Assembly (NCBI GenBank): GCA_905215575.1
Contig: CAJMQV010000005.1
Location: 1-58,893 of the forward strand
Source: an uncultured bacterium
Lineage (GTDB): Bacteria > Bacteroidota > Bacteroidia > Bacteroidales > Bacteroidaceae
DNA length: 58,893 nucleotides
Reading direction: 5' to 3'
Below are positions 8,844-18,248 of the stretch, one piece after another; the first letter of the stretch is position 1, and each line of letters starts with the position of its first letter. Both the position numbers and the translations under genes were made by a program. The notes below the pieces were generated by a model. That model saw only the letters and a program-made list of their open reading frames with translations, ran no database searches and had not been told where the DNA came from.

Positions 8844-9770
8844 CTATCTGATATTCTTCTGATAAGCTTTAGGTGTACATCCGACTTTCTTCTTGAAATA
8901 TCTCCCGAAAAAAGACGGATTCGGAAAATGTAACAATTCACTGATTTGCTGTATCGTATAACAATGACTTTTGATAAGGGCCTTAGCCTCAAGGATGACA
9001 TACTCGGATATCCATTCCCCGGCCAACCGCCCACTCGCTTTCTGCACAGTCTGTGAAAGATATTTCGGTGTGATGCAAAGACGATCGGCATAATAAGCGA
9101 CACTACGTTCCTTCTGATAATTCCGCTGCACCTCTCGAATAAACTGCATGTATATTTCATGCTGCCGATTATTTTGGATATGCTCCGGAAGCTGTTGCAA
9201 TGTTTCCAATAACTTATGCAGAATGGTATACATCAAAGCCCGGACATATCCTTGAAGAATTTCCTTTCGAAACGGATTATCGTTTTCAATGATCTTCTTT
9301 TTCATCAACTCATAAATCATACGTATCTCTTTCAGGCTTTCACCTGAGAAATGTTTTACTGGATTTTCATAAAGCATCTGCTGCATCTTCATGGCCACCT
9401 CCGGATGATCGTTCATATGGAAAAGCTCATTATTGAAAGCGATCACGGCCACTTGCAAATCCGGACTGGAATGCAGGAATTCGCCGATAGCTCCCTTCTG
9501 TACCGTTATCAGATCATTGGAATAAGCCCAAAGCTCCTCCAGATTTATACGATAATGCATAGAACCGGAGAATACAATGATAACTACCGTAAACGACAGC
9601 TTTACCGGATATTGGGTAAAAAACAGAGATTCATCGTCAGAAGTACTCGCAAAATTAAAGTTATCTATAAGTATCAGTTCATTGTTCAAATGCACCGCCT
9701 CTTTCAAAACAGAAAGATTTATCAGATTCAGATGCTGAAATGCAGATGTTGTTTTCTTGGAATGGTTCAT
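8844..9770 (-). CDS. AraC-family transcriptional regulator
   Basis: Probable activator or repressor of 308 residues. The N-terminal part (1-190) resembles a cupin-like sensor domain of the AraC_binding type (FTVVIIVFSGSMHYRINLEE). The C-terminal AraC HTH domain (about 205-305) shows both helix-turn-helix units: SVAYYADRLCITPKYLSQTV, and IQQISELLHFPNPSFFGRYF followed by KKKVGCTPKAYQ. It is divergent from the second RND operon (9927-15483) across 156 bp and is its obvious candidate regulator. Tandem TTTTCTGAAT repeats in that gap may be its operators. Confidence 0.92.
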   Translation of the reverse strand: MNHSKKTTSAFQHLNLINLSVLKEAVHLNNELILIDNFNFASTSDDESLFFTQYPVKLSFTVVIIVFSGSMHYRINLEELWAYSNDLITVQKGAIGEFLHSSPDLQVAVIAFNNELFHMNDHPEVAMKMQQMLYENPVKHFSGESLKEIRMIYELMKKKIIENDNPFRKEILQGYVRALMYTILHKLLETLQQLPEHIQNNRQHEIYMQFIREVQRNYQKERSVAYYADRLCITPKYLSQTVQKASGRLAGEWISEYVILEAKALIKSHCYTIQQISELLHFPNPSFFGRYFKKKVGCTPKAYQKNIR

Positions 9771-9772
9771 AC

Positions 9773-9819
9773 TTTTCTGAATTTATCCTTTAGAACAAAA
9801 ATAGGCCTTTTTTCTGAAT
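9773..9819. repeat. Direct repeats TTTTCTGAAT in the AraC/RND intergenic region
   Basis: The decamer TTTTCTGAAT occurs at 9773-9782 and 9810-9819, 37 bp apart start to start. The second copy overlaps the palindrome GAATATTC (9816-9823). They lie directly upstream of the AraC gene start. AraC proteins bind direct repeats, so these are candidate operators, by inference only. Confidence 0.3.
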
Positions 9820-9926
9820 ATTCTAAAAACAATCCATCCTTTTGGACAGTTTATACACCTATTGGGAAATGCTTTATCTGAAGAGATTCAGCAAATTTGC
9901 AAATGTAAAAAATTAAAGTTTCAGTT

Positions 9927-11006
9927 ATGAAGATAAGAAAAGACTTTATTCCGTGCGCGGCACTAATCGCATTTACACTACTAACCGCCTGTAAAAAAAC
10001 GGAACAACCGGAAACACAACGACGCAGCGTGCTGCTTACCCAACCGACACACGCAGAAAAGGCAACTGTAAAGACATATTCCGGACGGGTATACGAAGCC
10101 CAAACCATAAACCTGGGCTTTAAAGTGGCCGGACAAATCAGTAAGATCTACGTTCAGGAAGGCGACTTCGTACGCCAGGGACAATTGGTTGCCCAACTGG
10201 ACGATAAGGATTATCGTCTGGGGGTTGAGGCATTGCAAATCCAATATGACCAGGTCAAGGACGAAGTGGACAGAAGCAGAATCTTATTCGAGCAGCATAG
10301 TCTTTCTGCCAATGATTATGAAAAGGCCGAAGCCGGACTACGGCAATTAAAAGTACAGTTGCAAAGCAAGCGGAACCAGATAGCCTATACCCGCTTATAT
10401 GCACCGACAGACGGATATGTACAGTCGGTAAATTTCTCACCGGCCGAAATGGTCGATGCGGGAACGGCCGTACTGTCGCTGATGAATACTTCGCAAATGG
10501 AAGTGGTCACGGACATTCCCGCAGAAACTTATCTCATGCGTGATCAAGTGACAGAATATTCCTGCCATCTGGACGGAACAGAGCAGAATCACGAATGGCC
10601 GATGAGATTACTAAGCCTTTTGCCTCAGGCCGACGGCAACCAACTGTACCGGTTGCGTCTGGCTTTCGACCGTAAACCCGAGCAGACCATTACCGCGGGG
10701 ATGAATATTGAAGTACGTCTTCGCATTGCAGCGTCCTCCGATCAGGAAAACAGACTGACCATACCGTTAAGCGCCATATTCCGTAATGGAAAGCAAACTT
10801 GTGTTTGGGTGTTGCGACCAGACTCAACCGTAGAGCAACGACCAATAACCGTCGCTGACGAAATATGGGGCGACCGGGTTATCGTAACTGAAGGACTGAA
10901 AGGCAACGAACAGATCGTACGTGCCGGTGTACACGCATTGCAACCGGATGAAAAAGTAAAAGTATTGGAAAAACCGAGCGAAACAAATGTTGGAGGACTG
11001 CTATAA
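9927..11006 (+). CDS. RND efflux periplasmic adaptor (MFP lipoprotein), second system
   Basis: Adaptor of a second tripartite exporter, 359 residues, with a lipoprotein signal (TLLTAC, Cys22). The first lipoyl half-motif reads INLGFKVAGQISKIYVQEGD and the second YTRLYAPTDGYVQSVNFSPA, separated by a short helical hairpin (about 85-125). It is shorter and clearly different in sequence from the adaptor at 4627-5760, so it is not a recent duplicate. Its TAA overlaps the ATG of the pump gene by 1 bp, indicating coupling. It is the first gene of an adaptor-pump-channel operon. Confidence 0.94.
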   Translation: MKIRKDFIPCAALIAFTLLTACKKTEQPETQRRSVLLTQPTHAEKATVKTYSGRVYEAQTINLGFKVAGQISKIYVQEGDFVRQGQLVAQLDDKDYRLGVEALQIQYDQVKDEVDRSRILFEQHSLSANDYEKAEAGLRQLKVQLQSKRNQIAYTRLYAPTDGYVQSVNFSPAEMVDAGTAVLSLMNTSQMEVVTDIPAETYLMRDQVTEYSCHLDGTEQNHEWPMRLLSLLPQADGNQLYRLRLAFDRKPEQTITAGMNIEVRLRIAASSDQENRLTIPLSAIFRNGKQTCVWVLRPDSTVEQRPITVADEIWGDRVIVTEGLKGNEQIVRAGVHALQPDEKVKVLEKPSETNVGGLL

Positions 11007-14000
11007 TGAACATGAAGGTAACCGAATATTTCATGAAACGACCCATGTTGTTCTGGTCGTTCATGACGGCCATTCTCATTGCCGGAATACTGTCATTTCT
11101 ACAAATGCCCAAATTGGAAGATCCGGCAGTATCGGCCAAACAGGCTATGGTCGTGGTGTCGTATCCTGGAGCCAGTGCGCACGAAATAGAACAGAAGGTA
11201 GCGTTGATGATGGAAGATGAGCTCCGCGCCCTGCCAAATGTAAACAAGGTAAAAACAGAATGTCAGAACAGCATGGCCCTGTTTACCGTAGAATTTCAGA
11301 TGACAGTGCTGAACAAAGACCTGGAACAGCACTTCGACTTGCTAAGACGCAAGGTCAGCGATGCTTCCATCCGGCTGCCACAAGGATGTTCCGATCCTAT
11401 AGTCATCGATGATATGATGGACGTATACGGTATCTTCTATGCGTTTACAGCCGACGGATACAGCTATCCGGAAATGTATCGGTACGCCAAATATCTGCGC
11501 CGGGAACTGCAACAGGTAAAAGGGGTGAAACGAATCAATATAGCTGGAAACCGCGACGAGGTAATTAACATCACACTGTCCAAAGAACAGATATCCCGTA
11601 ACGGTCTGCTTCCGACTCAAATCATGGCCGTACTCCAGTCGGTAGGATCGACAGTAAATGCGGGAAAATACAACCAGGGAACGGAGCGCATTGCCTTATA
11701 CGTGGACGATGCCGTGAAGGACGAAGAAGATATACGCAATCTGTTGGTGCAGACTTCCGGCGGAAAGACTGTGCGACTGGGAGATATTGCCCGAGTAGAA
11801 CGCGGTTTCTCGGAACCGCAACGCAACGGTTTCTTCGTAAAAGGCAAACCGGCCCTGGCCATTTGCATCGCTCTGGAATCATCGGCCATTGTACCCGATG
11901 TCGGCAAGGCAGTAGACGCCCGACTGGCAGAAGCCATGAAAAACGTACCGGCCGGAATGCAGACCGAAAAGATCTTTTTCCAACCCGACAAGGTGGACGA
12001 CGCAATTTCATCCTTTATGTGGAATCTTCTGGAGTCGGTGCTGATTGTCGTGCTGGTACTGATTTTCACAATGGGATTCCGCAGCGGACTGATTATCGGC
12101 TTCGGGCTGATACTTACGGTAGCCGTATCTTTCCCCATCCTGCTGATGTGCGGCACCACCTTGCAACGCATATCCTTAGGAGCCTTCATTGTGGCCATGG
12201 GTATGCTGGTTGACAATGCTGTAGTGATTATGGACGGCATTCTGATTGACAAGAAAATGGGCATGAGCCCGAAAACCTACTTCTAACGCACCGGAAAGAA
12301 CACAGCCTGGCCTCTGCTGGGCGCCACCATCATTGCCGCCTCTACCTTCCTGTGTGTCTACCTGTCGCCTGATTCGGCCGGGGAATATTCCGGCGACCTG
12401 TTTCTGGTGCTCTGCGTAAGTCTGTTGGCCAGCTGGGCGCTGGCTCTGGTTCAGGTGCCCGTTTGTGCCCGGGCATGGCTGCCTGTACGTGAAAAGAAAG
12501 CCATAACGGAACAGACATCGGTCATGAACTCTCCGATGCACGCCTTCATCCGCCGAAGCATTTCCTTTCTGATCGGACATAAGCGGAGTACTATCATCGT
12601 GGCTTTCGCCGTTCTGCTGCTATGCTTTTTCGGAATGACCCGTGTCAAGAATCTCTTCTTCTCTGACTTTGATTACAAGCAATATGTGGTAGAATGCTTT
12701 TTCCCGGCAGATACCAATGCCGACGAAGTGCGCGACCGCCTGCTGGAAATGAGTGTCAAACTGTCCGAACGGTCTGATGTGGAACGGGTGTCAGTAAGTC
12801 AGGGAAGCGCACCGGCTCATTACTGTCTGGTACGCCCGATGACCAACGGCGGCGACTGCTATGGAGAACTGATTGTAGACTGCAAGGACTACGACACGGT
12901 ACTCAAACAGATCCCCGAAGTGCGCCGCATGCTCCGGGAGCAATATCCCGACGCCTATATCCGTCTTCGTAAATACAATTTCTCCATCGCTACCTCGCAT
13001 ACCGTGGAGGTGGAGTTTTCCGGACCGGATCCGGCAGTATTACGACAGCTGAGCCGACAAGCCGAGGACATCATGCGACGCTGCCCTTACGTAGACCGCT
13101 ACTCGGTACAGAACAACTGGAAACCTTCGGGAAAGGCGCTCGTGGCACAGTATGTACCCGAAGACGCGCTGCGCGCCGGAGTGGGACGCGGTGATGTGGC
13201 CAATGCCCTGATGGCAGCCACGGACGGCATGACGGTCGGCGTCCTTCAGGATCAGGACAGGCCCGTACTGATCAATCTGCAGATGCGCAACGCGGACGGA
13301 AGCCGTATCCGGAATCTGAACGATATCCCGGTGTGGAGCACAATGAATATGCACCTGCCGGAAGACAAGCTGACATCTGCTCTGGCCGGTGGTGGAAATC
13401 TGGAAGAAATCCAGGACGGTATGTTTCGGGCCATACCGCTGAGCCAGGTATCGCCCGGCATCAAGTTGCAATGGGATGAAGATGTCGTACTGCGTCTCAA
13501 CGGACAACGGGTAATCGAGGCAGAATGCGACCCGAACCCCGATATGGACGAAGCTACCCCGGCAAAGGTCGTATCGGAAATTCAGAAAGACATAGAGGCC
13601 ATTCGTCTTCCCGACGGTTATCACATGCGCTGGGTGGGCGAAGGAGAAGTACAGGGTGAAGCTATCGGCAACCTGATGAAATTCGTGCCCATCACCATCT
13701 TTCTGATTCTGGCCATTCTATTGCTGTTGTTCAACAGCTGGCGCAAGGTGATCCTGATTCTGATCTGCTTCCCGTTCGTGTTCTGCGGCATTGTGCCTTC
13801 ATTGCTGACAACAGGACAGCCCATGACCTTCATGGCCATTATCGGTATGATGGGACTTATCGGCATGATGGTTAAAAACGCCATTGTGCTGGTTGACGAA
13901 ATCGGACGCTTGCAGAAAGAAGAGAATTTATCGCCCTATAAAGCCGTGATAGAAGCTACGGTGTCACGTGTGCGCCCGGTACTCATGGCATCACTGACCA

Positions 14001-14152
14001 CCATTGTGGGTATGATTCCTCTACTTTCCGACCCGATGTACAGTTCCATGTCCATCACCATTATGGGAGGACTGGCAGTCGGCACGCTCATAACCCTTAT
14101 TTTGCTTCCCATATTCTATACGGTACTTTTCCGCATTCAAAAAACTGAATAA
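11006..14152 (+). pseudogene. RND efflux permease (AcrB-like) split by one in-frame TAA
   Basis: A full-length RND pump gene of 1049 sense-equivalent codons whose frame is broken only by TAA at 12284-12286 (codon 427). The two open parts, 11006-12286 (426 aa) and 12287-14152, are in the same frame. No base is gained or lost, and the residues after the stop (RTGKNTAWPLLGATIIAAST) continue the family alignment directly. The stop falls in the loop after the TM4 motif GMLVDNAVVIMDG. The 3' half keeps TM5-TM12 and the motif MASLTTIVGMIPLL. Flanking adaptor and channel genes are intact. It may be a recent null allele, a sequence error, or, less likely, a suppressed stop. ATG 12407 could start a C-terminal fragment, but no strong ribosome site is obvious. 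Confidence 0.85.
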
Positions 14153-14157
14153 GAACA

Positions 14158-15483
14158 ATGATTATGAACAGCATATATCTAAAAAAAACAGCACTGCTAC
14201 TCACGGCAGTGCTGACCTTCTGTCCCTGTTTGCAGGCACAGGAAACCCTCTCTCTGTCGCTGGACGATTGCCGGAAACAGGCTTTGCAGCAAAGTGAAAC
14301 CCTGCAACAGGCCGACAACAAACTGCAACAGGCAGAATTAGACCAAAAGATCGCTGCTGCAGCTTATCTTCCGAAACTGGATGGCTCGGCTACCGGTACC
14401 TATATATTTCCGGATATGGACATGATGGGCATGAAACTGCAGATGCGCGGCATGTATATGGCCGGCATCAGCCTGACCCAGCCTCTGTATGCCGGAGGCA
14501 AGATACGAACCGGACAACGGTTGGCGCGGATTGGCGAACAGGCTGCCCGGGAACAGGTTCGTTTGACACGAGCTGAAGTTATTTTTGAAGCGGAAAACGC
14601 ATATTGGACACTCATTGCCGTTAAAAGCAAGGTTCGTATGTTAGAAGCATATCATGCGCAGATGGATTCTTTATATCGCCAGGTGGAAACTTCGGTTCAG
14701 GCAGGATTTGCCACCGATGATGCCCTGCTGCGCATCGAATCGGAACGGAGCGAAATCAGTTATCAACTGCAGAAAGCACGGGGAGGAGCCAATCTGTGCC
14801 GCCTGTCCTTATGCCGCCAGCTCGGTCTGAACCCGGATATACAGATAGAACCAGCCGATACCGCCATTCACATTTCAGCTCCCGAAAAACTGCATGCCGA
14901 CATCAGCAACCGTCCGGAGTTACATCTGCTGCAACAACAGGCAAAGGCCGCCCACGAACAAATACAGATGAAACGCGCAGACATGCTTCCTACCGTGGGC
15001 CTGGTTGCCGGTTACACTTATTACGGAAATATCAAGATGAAAGGAAGTGTCGCCACAGCCAATGGAGTAATGCCCTACACGGAAGAATTTCGTGACGGTC
15101 TGGGAGCTCTGATGCTCTCGGTTCAAGTACCGCTTTTTGAATGGGGAGCCAAACTGAAGAAAGTAAAAAAAGCACAATTAGAGGTTGAACATGCCAATCT
15201 GGAAATGCAGAAAAACAAACGTCTGCTGGAACTGGAAGTGCAACAGGCCCTGCAAAACCTGAACGACGGTTACCGGTTAGTCCAAACCGCGGAACTGGCT
15301 CTGAAACGAGCTAAAGAGAATCTTCGTGTAACCGAAAACCGTTATGCGGTTTCAATGGCCATACTGACAGATTTACTGGATGCCGAATCACAAAAGCAAC
15401 AGGCAGAGAGCAATCTGATCGAAGCCAAAACACAATATAAAATCTATGAGGCTGACTATAAACGGGCTATCGGCGCTCTGTAA
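14158..15483 (+). CDS. TolC-family outer-membrane efflux protein, second system
   Basis: Outer-membrane channel of the second RND system, 441 residues. It carries a signal peptide without a lipobox (cleavage near CLQAQ), unlike the lipoprotein channel at 101-1489. Two OEP repeats are visible. The first starts LSLSLDDCRKQALQQSETLQ; the second has LLSVQVPLFEWGAKLKKVKK and ends with AILTDLLDAESQKQQAESNL, the classic TolC helix. It starts 5 bp after the pump stop codon. Its own frame is intact, so decay of the operon, if real, has not spread here. Confidence 0.93.
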   Translation: MIMNSIYLKKTALLLTAVLTFCPCLQAQETLSLSLDDCRKQALQQSETLQQADNKLQQAELDQKIAAAAYLPKLDGSATGTYIFPDMDMMGMKLQMRGMYMAGISLTQPLYAGGKIRTGQRLARIGEQAAREQVRLTRAEVIFEAENAYWTLIAVKSKVRMLEAYHAQMDSLYRQVETSVQAGFATDDALLRIESERSEISYQLQKARGGANLCRLSLCRQLGLNPDIQIEPADTAIHISAPEKLHADISNRPELHLLQQQAKAAHEQIQMKRADMLPTVGLVAGYTYYGNIKMKGSVATANGVMPYTEEFRDGLGALMLSVQVPLFEWGAKLKKVKKAQLEVEHANLEMQKNKRLLELEVQQALQNLNDGYRLVQTAELALKRAKENLRVTENRYAVSMAILTDLLDAESQKQQAESNLIEAKTQYKIYEADYKRAIGAL

Positions 15484-15502
15484 GCTACAATAAGAGAATA
15501 AA

Positions 15503-15546
15503 ACCAAAACAGGCTGTGTCTAAGCTTAGACACAGCCTGTTTTGGT
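15503..15546. terminator. Perfect 44-nt palindrome acting as terminator
   Basis: The 22 bases from 15503 (ACCAAAACAGGCTGTGTCTA plus AG) are followed immediately by their exact reverse complement, giving a loop-less palindrome that ends in TTTTGGT. It sits 19 bp after the TolC gene and just beyond the 3' end of the minus-strand tRNA-Pro, so it probably terminates both transcripts. Confidence 0.75.
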
Positions 15547-15550
15547 TCAG

Positions 15551-15625
15551 TCGGGATGACTGGATTCGAACCAGCGACCACTCGCCCCCCAGACGAGTAC
15601 TCTAACCGGACTGAGCTACATCCCG
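15551..15625 (-). tRNA. tRNA-Pro(GGG)
   Basis: A minus-strand cloverleaf of 75 nt. The acceptor CGGGATG pairs with CATCCCG, the discriminator is A, the anticodon stem CTCGT/GCGAG holds loop CTGGGGG (anticodon GGG at 15588-15590), and the T-arm CTGG-TTCGAAT-CCAG is perfect. CCA is not encoded. Confidence 0.95.
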
Positions 15626-15636
15626 TTTTGCGAGTG

Positions 15637-15668
15637 CAAAAATATACATTCTGTTTGAATTATGCAAA
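15637..15668 (-). promoter_or_regulatory. Promoter of tRNA-Pro
   Basis: On the minus strand TATTTTTG (15637-15644) is a perfect TAnnTTTG box, with TTTG (15665-15668) 20 bp upstream. The -7 box is 11 bp before the tRNA 5' end. It interleaves with the divergent aroA promoter. Confidence 0.65.
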
Positions 15669-15684
15669 TTAATTCCTACTTTTG
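15654..15684 (+). promoter_or_regulatory. Promoter of aroA operon
   Basis: TTTG at 15654-15657 and TACTTTTG at 15677-15684 are spaced by 19 bp, a perfect Bacteroidetes -33/-7 pair. Transcription should begin near 15691, which rules out the in-frame ATGs at 15662 and 15686 and supports 15722 as the aroA start. Confidence 0.75.
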
Positions 15685-15721
15685 TATGCGTAAACAGATC
15701 GTTATATTCGAAGTATCAATC

Positions 15722-16975
15722 ATGCAATATCAGATAACAGCACCACAAACACTTACCGGCACCATAACCCTGCCGGCCAGCAAAAGCATCAGTAACCGAG
15801 CGCTCATCATCAGCGCTTTAGGACACAATAACCAGACACCGCAGAATATTTCTGTATGCGACGACACGGACGTCATGGTACGGGCTCTGAAAGAGATGCC
15901 ACAAACCATTGACATCGGTGCCGCAGGCACAGCCATGCGCTTCCTCACGGCCTACCTGGCCGTTACCCCGGGACAGCATATCATTACGGGTACCGAGCGC
16001 ATGAAGCACCGCCCCATCGGCATTCTGGTAGATGCCTTGCGCACTTTGGGTGCCAAAATCAACTATGTGGAGCAGGAAGGTTTTCCGCCGCTCGACATTC
16101 AGGGAGCACCATTCGAAGGAGGAAGCATCGCACTGCCGGGTAACGTGAGTTCACAATATATCTCGGCTCTGCTGATGATCGGTCCCACCATGCAGCGTGG
16201 CTTACAGCTTCACTTGCAGGGCGACATCATCTCCCGCCCGTATATCGATCTGACATTGAAAATGATGCGCGACTTCGGTGCCGACGCCCGCTGGACAGGA
16301 GCGCAGGAAATCACCGTTGCACCGCAGCCGTACCGCTCTACGGACTATCTCATTGAGAACGACTGGAGCGCCGCTTCCTACTGGTATCAGATGGTGGCAC
16401 TGAGCCGCGACCCGCAGGCAGAAATCCTGTTGCCGGGTCTGTTTGCCGACAGCGCGCAGGGCGACTCGCATGTAGCCGAACTGTTCCATACCTTGGGAGT
16501 GGGCACAGAATTCCGCACATTGGCCGACGGCAGCACAGCCGTACGCCTCTTCAAACAGGGAAAGCCGGCAGCACGCATGGAGCACGACTTCATCAACCAG
16601 CCGGATCTGGCACAAACGTTCGTGGTGACTTGCTCCCTGCTGGGCATCCCGTTCCACTTCAAGGGTTTGCAGAGCCTGAAGATCAAGGAAACGGACCGCA
16701 TTACGGCACTGATCCGCGAGATGGGCAAATTGGGCTTTGTCATCGGACAGGCAAACGACTCGGAGATGTTCTGGAACGGCGAACACTGCCCGAAAGACGA
16801 ACAGAGCGGCATTGACACCTACGAGGACCACCGCATGGCGATGGCCTTTGCTCCGGCGGCTCTGGTCCTGCCGGAAGTGCGGATCAACAATCCGCAGGTA
16901 GTGAGCAAATCTTATCCCCAGTATTGGAACACCCTGCAACAGGCAGGTTTTAAAATAACAGAAGCATGTTTATAG
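15722..16975 (+). CDS. aroA: 3-phosphoshikimate 1-carboxyvinyltransferase (EPSP synthase)
   Basis: Shikimate-pathway enzyme joining shikimate 3-phosphate and phosphoenolpyruvate to EPSP. With the start at 15722 it has 417 residues. The N-terminal signature LPASKSISNRALIISALG carries the phosphate-binding Lys-Ser and Arg. GAAGTAMRFLTAYLAV is the PEP-binding loop. The C-terminal motifs KETDRITALIREMGKLG and YEDHRMAMAFAPAAL supply catalytic Asp, Glu and Arg residues. The frame stays open to 15662, but the promoter lies inside that extension, so the shorter start is preferred. It overlaps the next gene by 10 bp and leads a co-oriented run to tsaE. Confidence 0.95.
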   Translation: MQYQITAPQTLTGTITLPASKSISNRALIISALGHNNQTPQNISVCDDTDVMVRALKEMPQTIDIGAAGTAMRFLTAYLAVTPGQHIITGTERMKHRPIGILVDALRTLGAKINYVEQEGFPPLDIQGAPFEGGSIALPGNVSSQYISALLMIGPTMQRGLQLHLQGDIISRPYIDLTLKMMRDFGADARWTGAQEITVAPQPYRSTDYLIENDWSAASYWYQMVALSRDPQAEILLPGLFADSAQGDSHVAELFHTLGVGTEFRTLADGSTAVRLFKQGKPAARMEHDFINQPDLAQTFVVTCSLLGIPFHFKGLQSLKIKETDRITALIREMGKLGFVIGQANDSEMFWNGEHCPKDEQSGIDTYEDHRMAMAFAPAALVLPEVRINNPQVVSKSYPQYWNTLQQAGFKITEACL

Positions 16976-17391
16976 TTTATTGTTTGATTGCCCTGGCGGC
17001 CCTGACCGTGATTGCTTTAATAGCCGGTTTCTTCCACAACCTTTATCTGCGCCGGAAAGTGGAGCGCGGAGAACTGGACAAGATGCCCGAAGTGAAGCAG
17101 GTGGATCAGGAGTGCTGCGGACAGCATGAGGTGTGTGAAAAGGAAAGTCTGCTGGCAGCTGTCAGCAAACAGATTGAATATTACAACGATGAGGAACTGG
17201 ACCGCTTCCGCGGACGCGAAGGCGACCAATATAGCGAAGCAGAAGTAGAGGAGTTCCGCGAAGTGCTCTACACGATGAAGGACGATGAAGTTGCCGGATG
17301 GGTGCGCAGCCTTCAGTTGCGGAATGTGGAACTGCCGGACGTACTCAAGGACGAAGTGTTCCTCATCGTGGGCGAAAGACGCATGTCATAA
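16966..17391 (+). CDS. Small membrane-anchored protein of unknown function
   Basis: A 141-residue protein I cannot assign to a characterised family. Residues 3-25 are a hydrophobic anchor (LIALAALTVIALIAGFFHNL) followed by a positive patch (RRK), so the rest should face the cytoplasm. A Cys/His cluster, ECCGQHEVCEKE (about 49-60), could bind metal. The remainder is acidic and helical (NDEELDRFRGRE, EVEEFREVLYTM). It overlaps aroA by 10 bp, and its TAA overlaps the permease ATG by 1 bp, so it is translationally coupled on both sides. That suggests a helper for the ABC-3 metal permease, but this is inference. Confidence 0.8.
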   Translation: MFIVYCLIALAALTVIALIAGFFHNLYLRRKVERGELDKMPEVKQVDQECCGQHEVCEKESLLAAVSKQIEYYNDEELDRFRGREGDQYSEAEVEEFREVLYTMKDDEVAGWVRSLQLRNVELPDVLKDEVFLIVGERRMS

Positions 17392-18212
17392 TGGAAATAC
17401 TGCAATATACATTTTTTCAGAATGCCCTGCTGGGCAGTTTGCTGGCCAGCATCCTGTGCGGCATGATCGGCACGTACATCGTTACCCGCCGTCTGGTGTT
17501 TATCAGCGGAGGCATCACGCACGCTTCGTTTGGCGGAGTGGGCCTGGGTGTCTATTTCGGATTCCCTCCCCTACCGGCCGCGGCTGTCTTTGCCGTGTTG
17601 TCGGCTTTCGGAGTGCAGTGGTTCCGCAAGCAGCGTGATATGCGCGAGGACTCGGCCATTGCCATTTTCTGGACTTTGGGTATGAGTATCGGCATTATTT
17701 GCAGTTTCCTGTCGCCGGGATTCATGCCCGACCTCTCATCGTTTCTTTTCGGTAATATCCTGACCATCACCACAGCCGACCTGTGGGGTCTGGGGGTGCT
17801 TACCGCTATAGTGGCCGTTTTCTTCGCCCTTTTTCTGCGAAGCATTGTAGCCATCTCTTTCGACAGCGAGTTCGCCCGTTCGCGCCATCTGCCGGTCACG
17901 CTCTTTGAATACACACTCATGGCGCTCATCGCCCTGACCATCGTGGCCACTCTGCGCATGGTGGGCATCGTATTGGTGATGTCCCTGCTGACCATTCCGC
18001 CGACCACAGCCAATATTTTCACGCACAACTACCGCAATATGATCTTATTGTCGATGTTGTTCGGCAGTGTGAGTTGTCTGGGCGGTCTGTTTCTTTCCTA
18101 CCAGTATAACATACCGTCGGGAGCGTCGATTATCTTCGTGTCAATCCTGATTTACATGGTCTGCAAGGCCTCATCTGCATTATTTATCCGGAAAAAGGCA
18201 ATAAATCCCTGA
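17391..18212 (+). CDS. Metal ABC transporter permease (ABC-3 / ZnuB-MntB family)
   Basis: Integral membrane subunit of a zinc- or manganese-type ABC importer, 273 residues with about eight hydrophobic segments. Family marks include GMIGTYIVTRRLVFISGGIT followed by HASFGGVGLG near the N-terminus, and the region GIVLVMSLLTIPPTTANIFT in the second half. The frame is open upstream to 17298, but the ATG at 17391, overlapping the preceding stop by 1 bp, is the better start. No ATPase or solute-binding protein gene lies in the window, so its partners must be encoded elsewhere. The metal cannot be told from sequence. Confidence 0.9.
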   Translation: MEILQYTFFQNALLGSLLASILCGMIGTYIVTRRLVFISGGITHASFGGVGLGVYFGFPPLPAAAVFAVLSAFGVQWFRKQRDMREDSAIAIFWTLGMSIGIICSFLSPGFMPDLSSFLFGNILTITTADLWGLGVLTAIVAVFFALFLRSIVAISFDSEFARSRHLPVTLFEYTLMALIALTIVATLRMVGIVLVMSLLTIPPTTANIFTHNYRNMILLSMLFGSVSCLGGLFLSYQYNIPSGASIIFVSILIYMVCKASSALFIRKKAINP

Positions 18213-18248
18213 TTTTTGGGTTTTCATTAAAACGCAATATCAAATCTC

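Noticed and set aside
12287..12406. Frameshift or IS insertion explaining the split RND gene
   Set aside because: Both halves are in the same frame and alignable residues run straight through; only the stop codon is abnormal.
15662..15721. Upstream extension of aroA
   Set aside because: A perfect -33/-7 promoter overlaps this stretch, so the ATGs there are not transcribed from it. Conserved EPSPS sequence begins at 15722.
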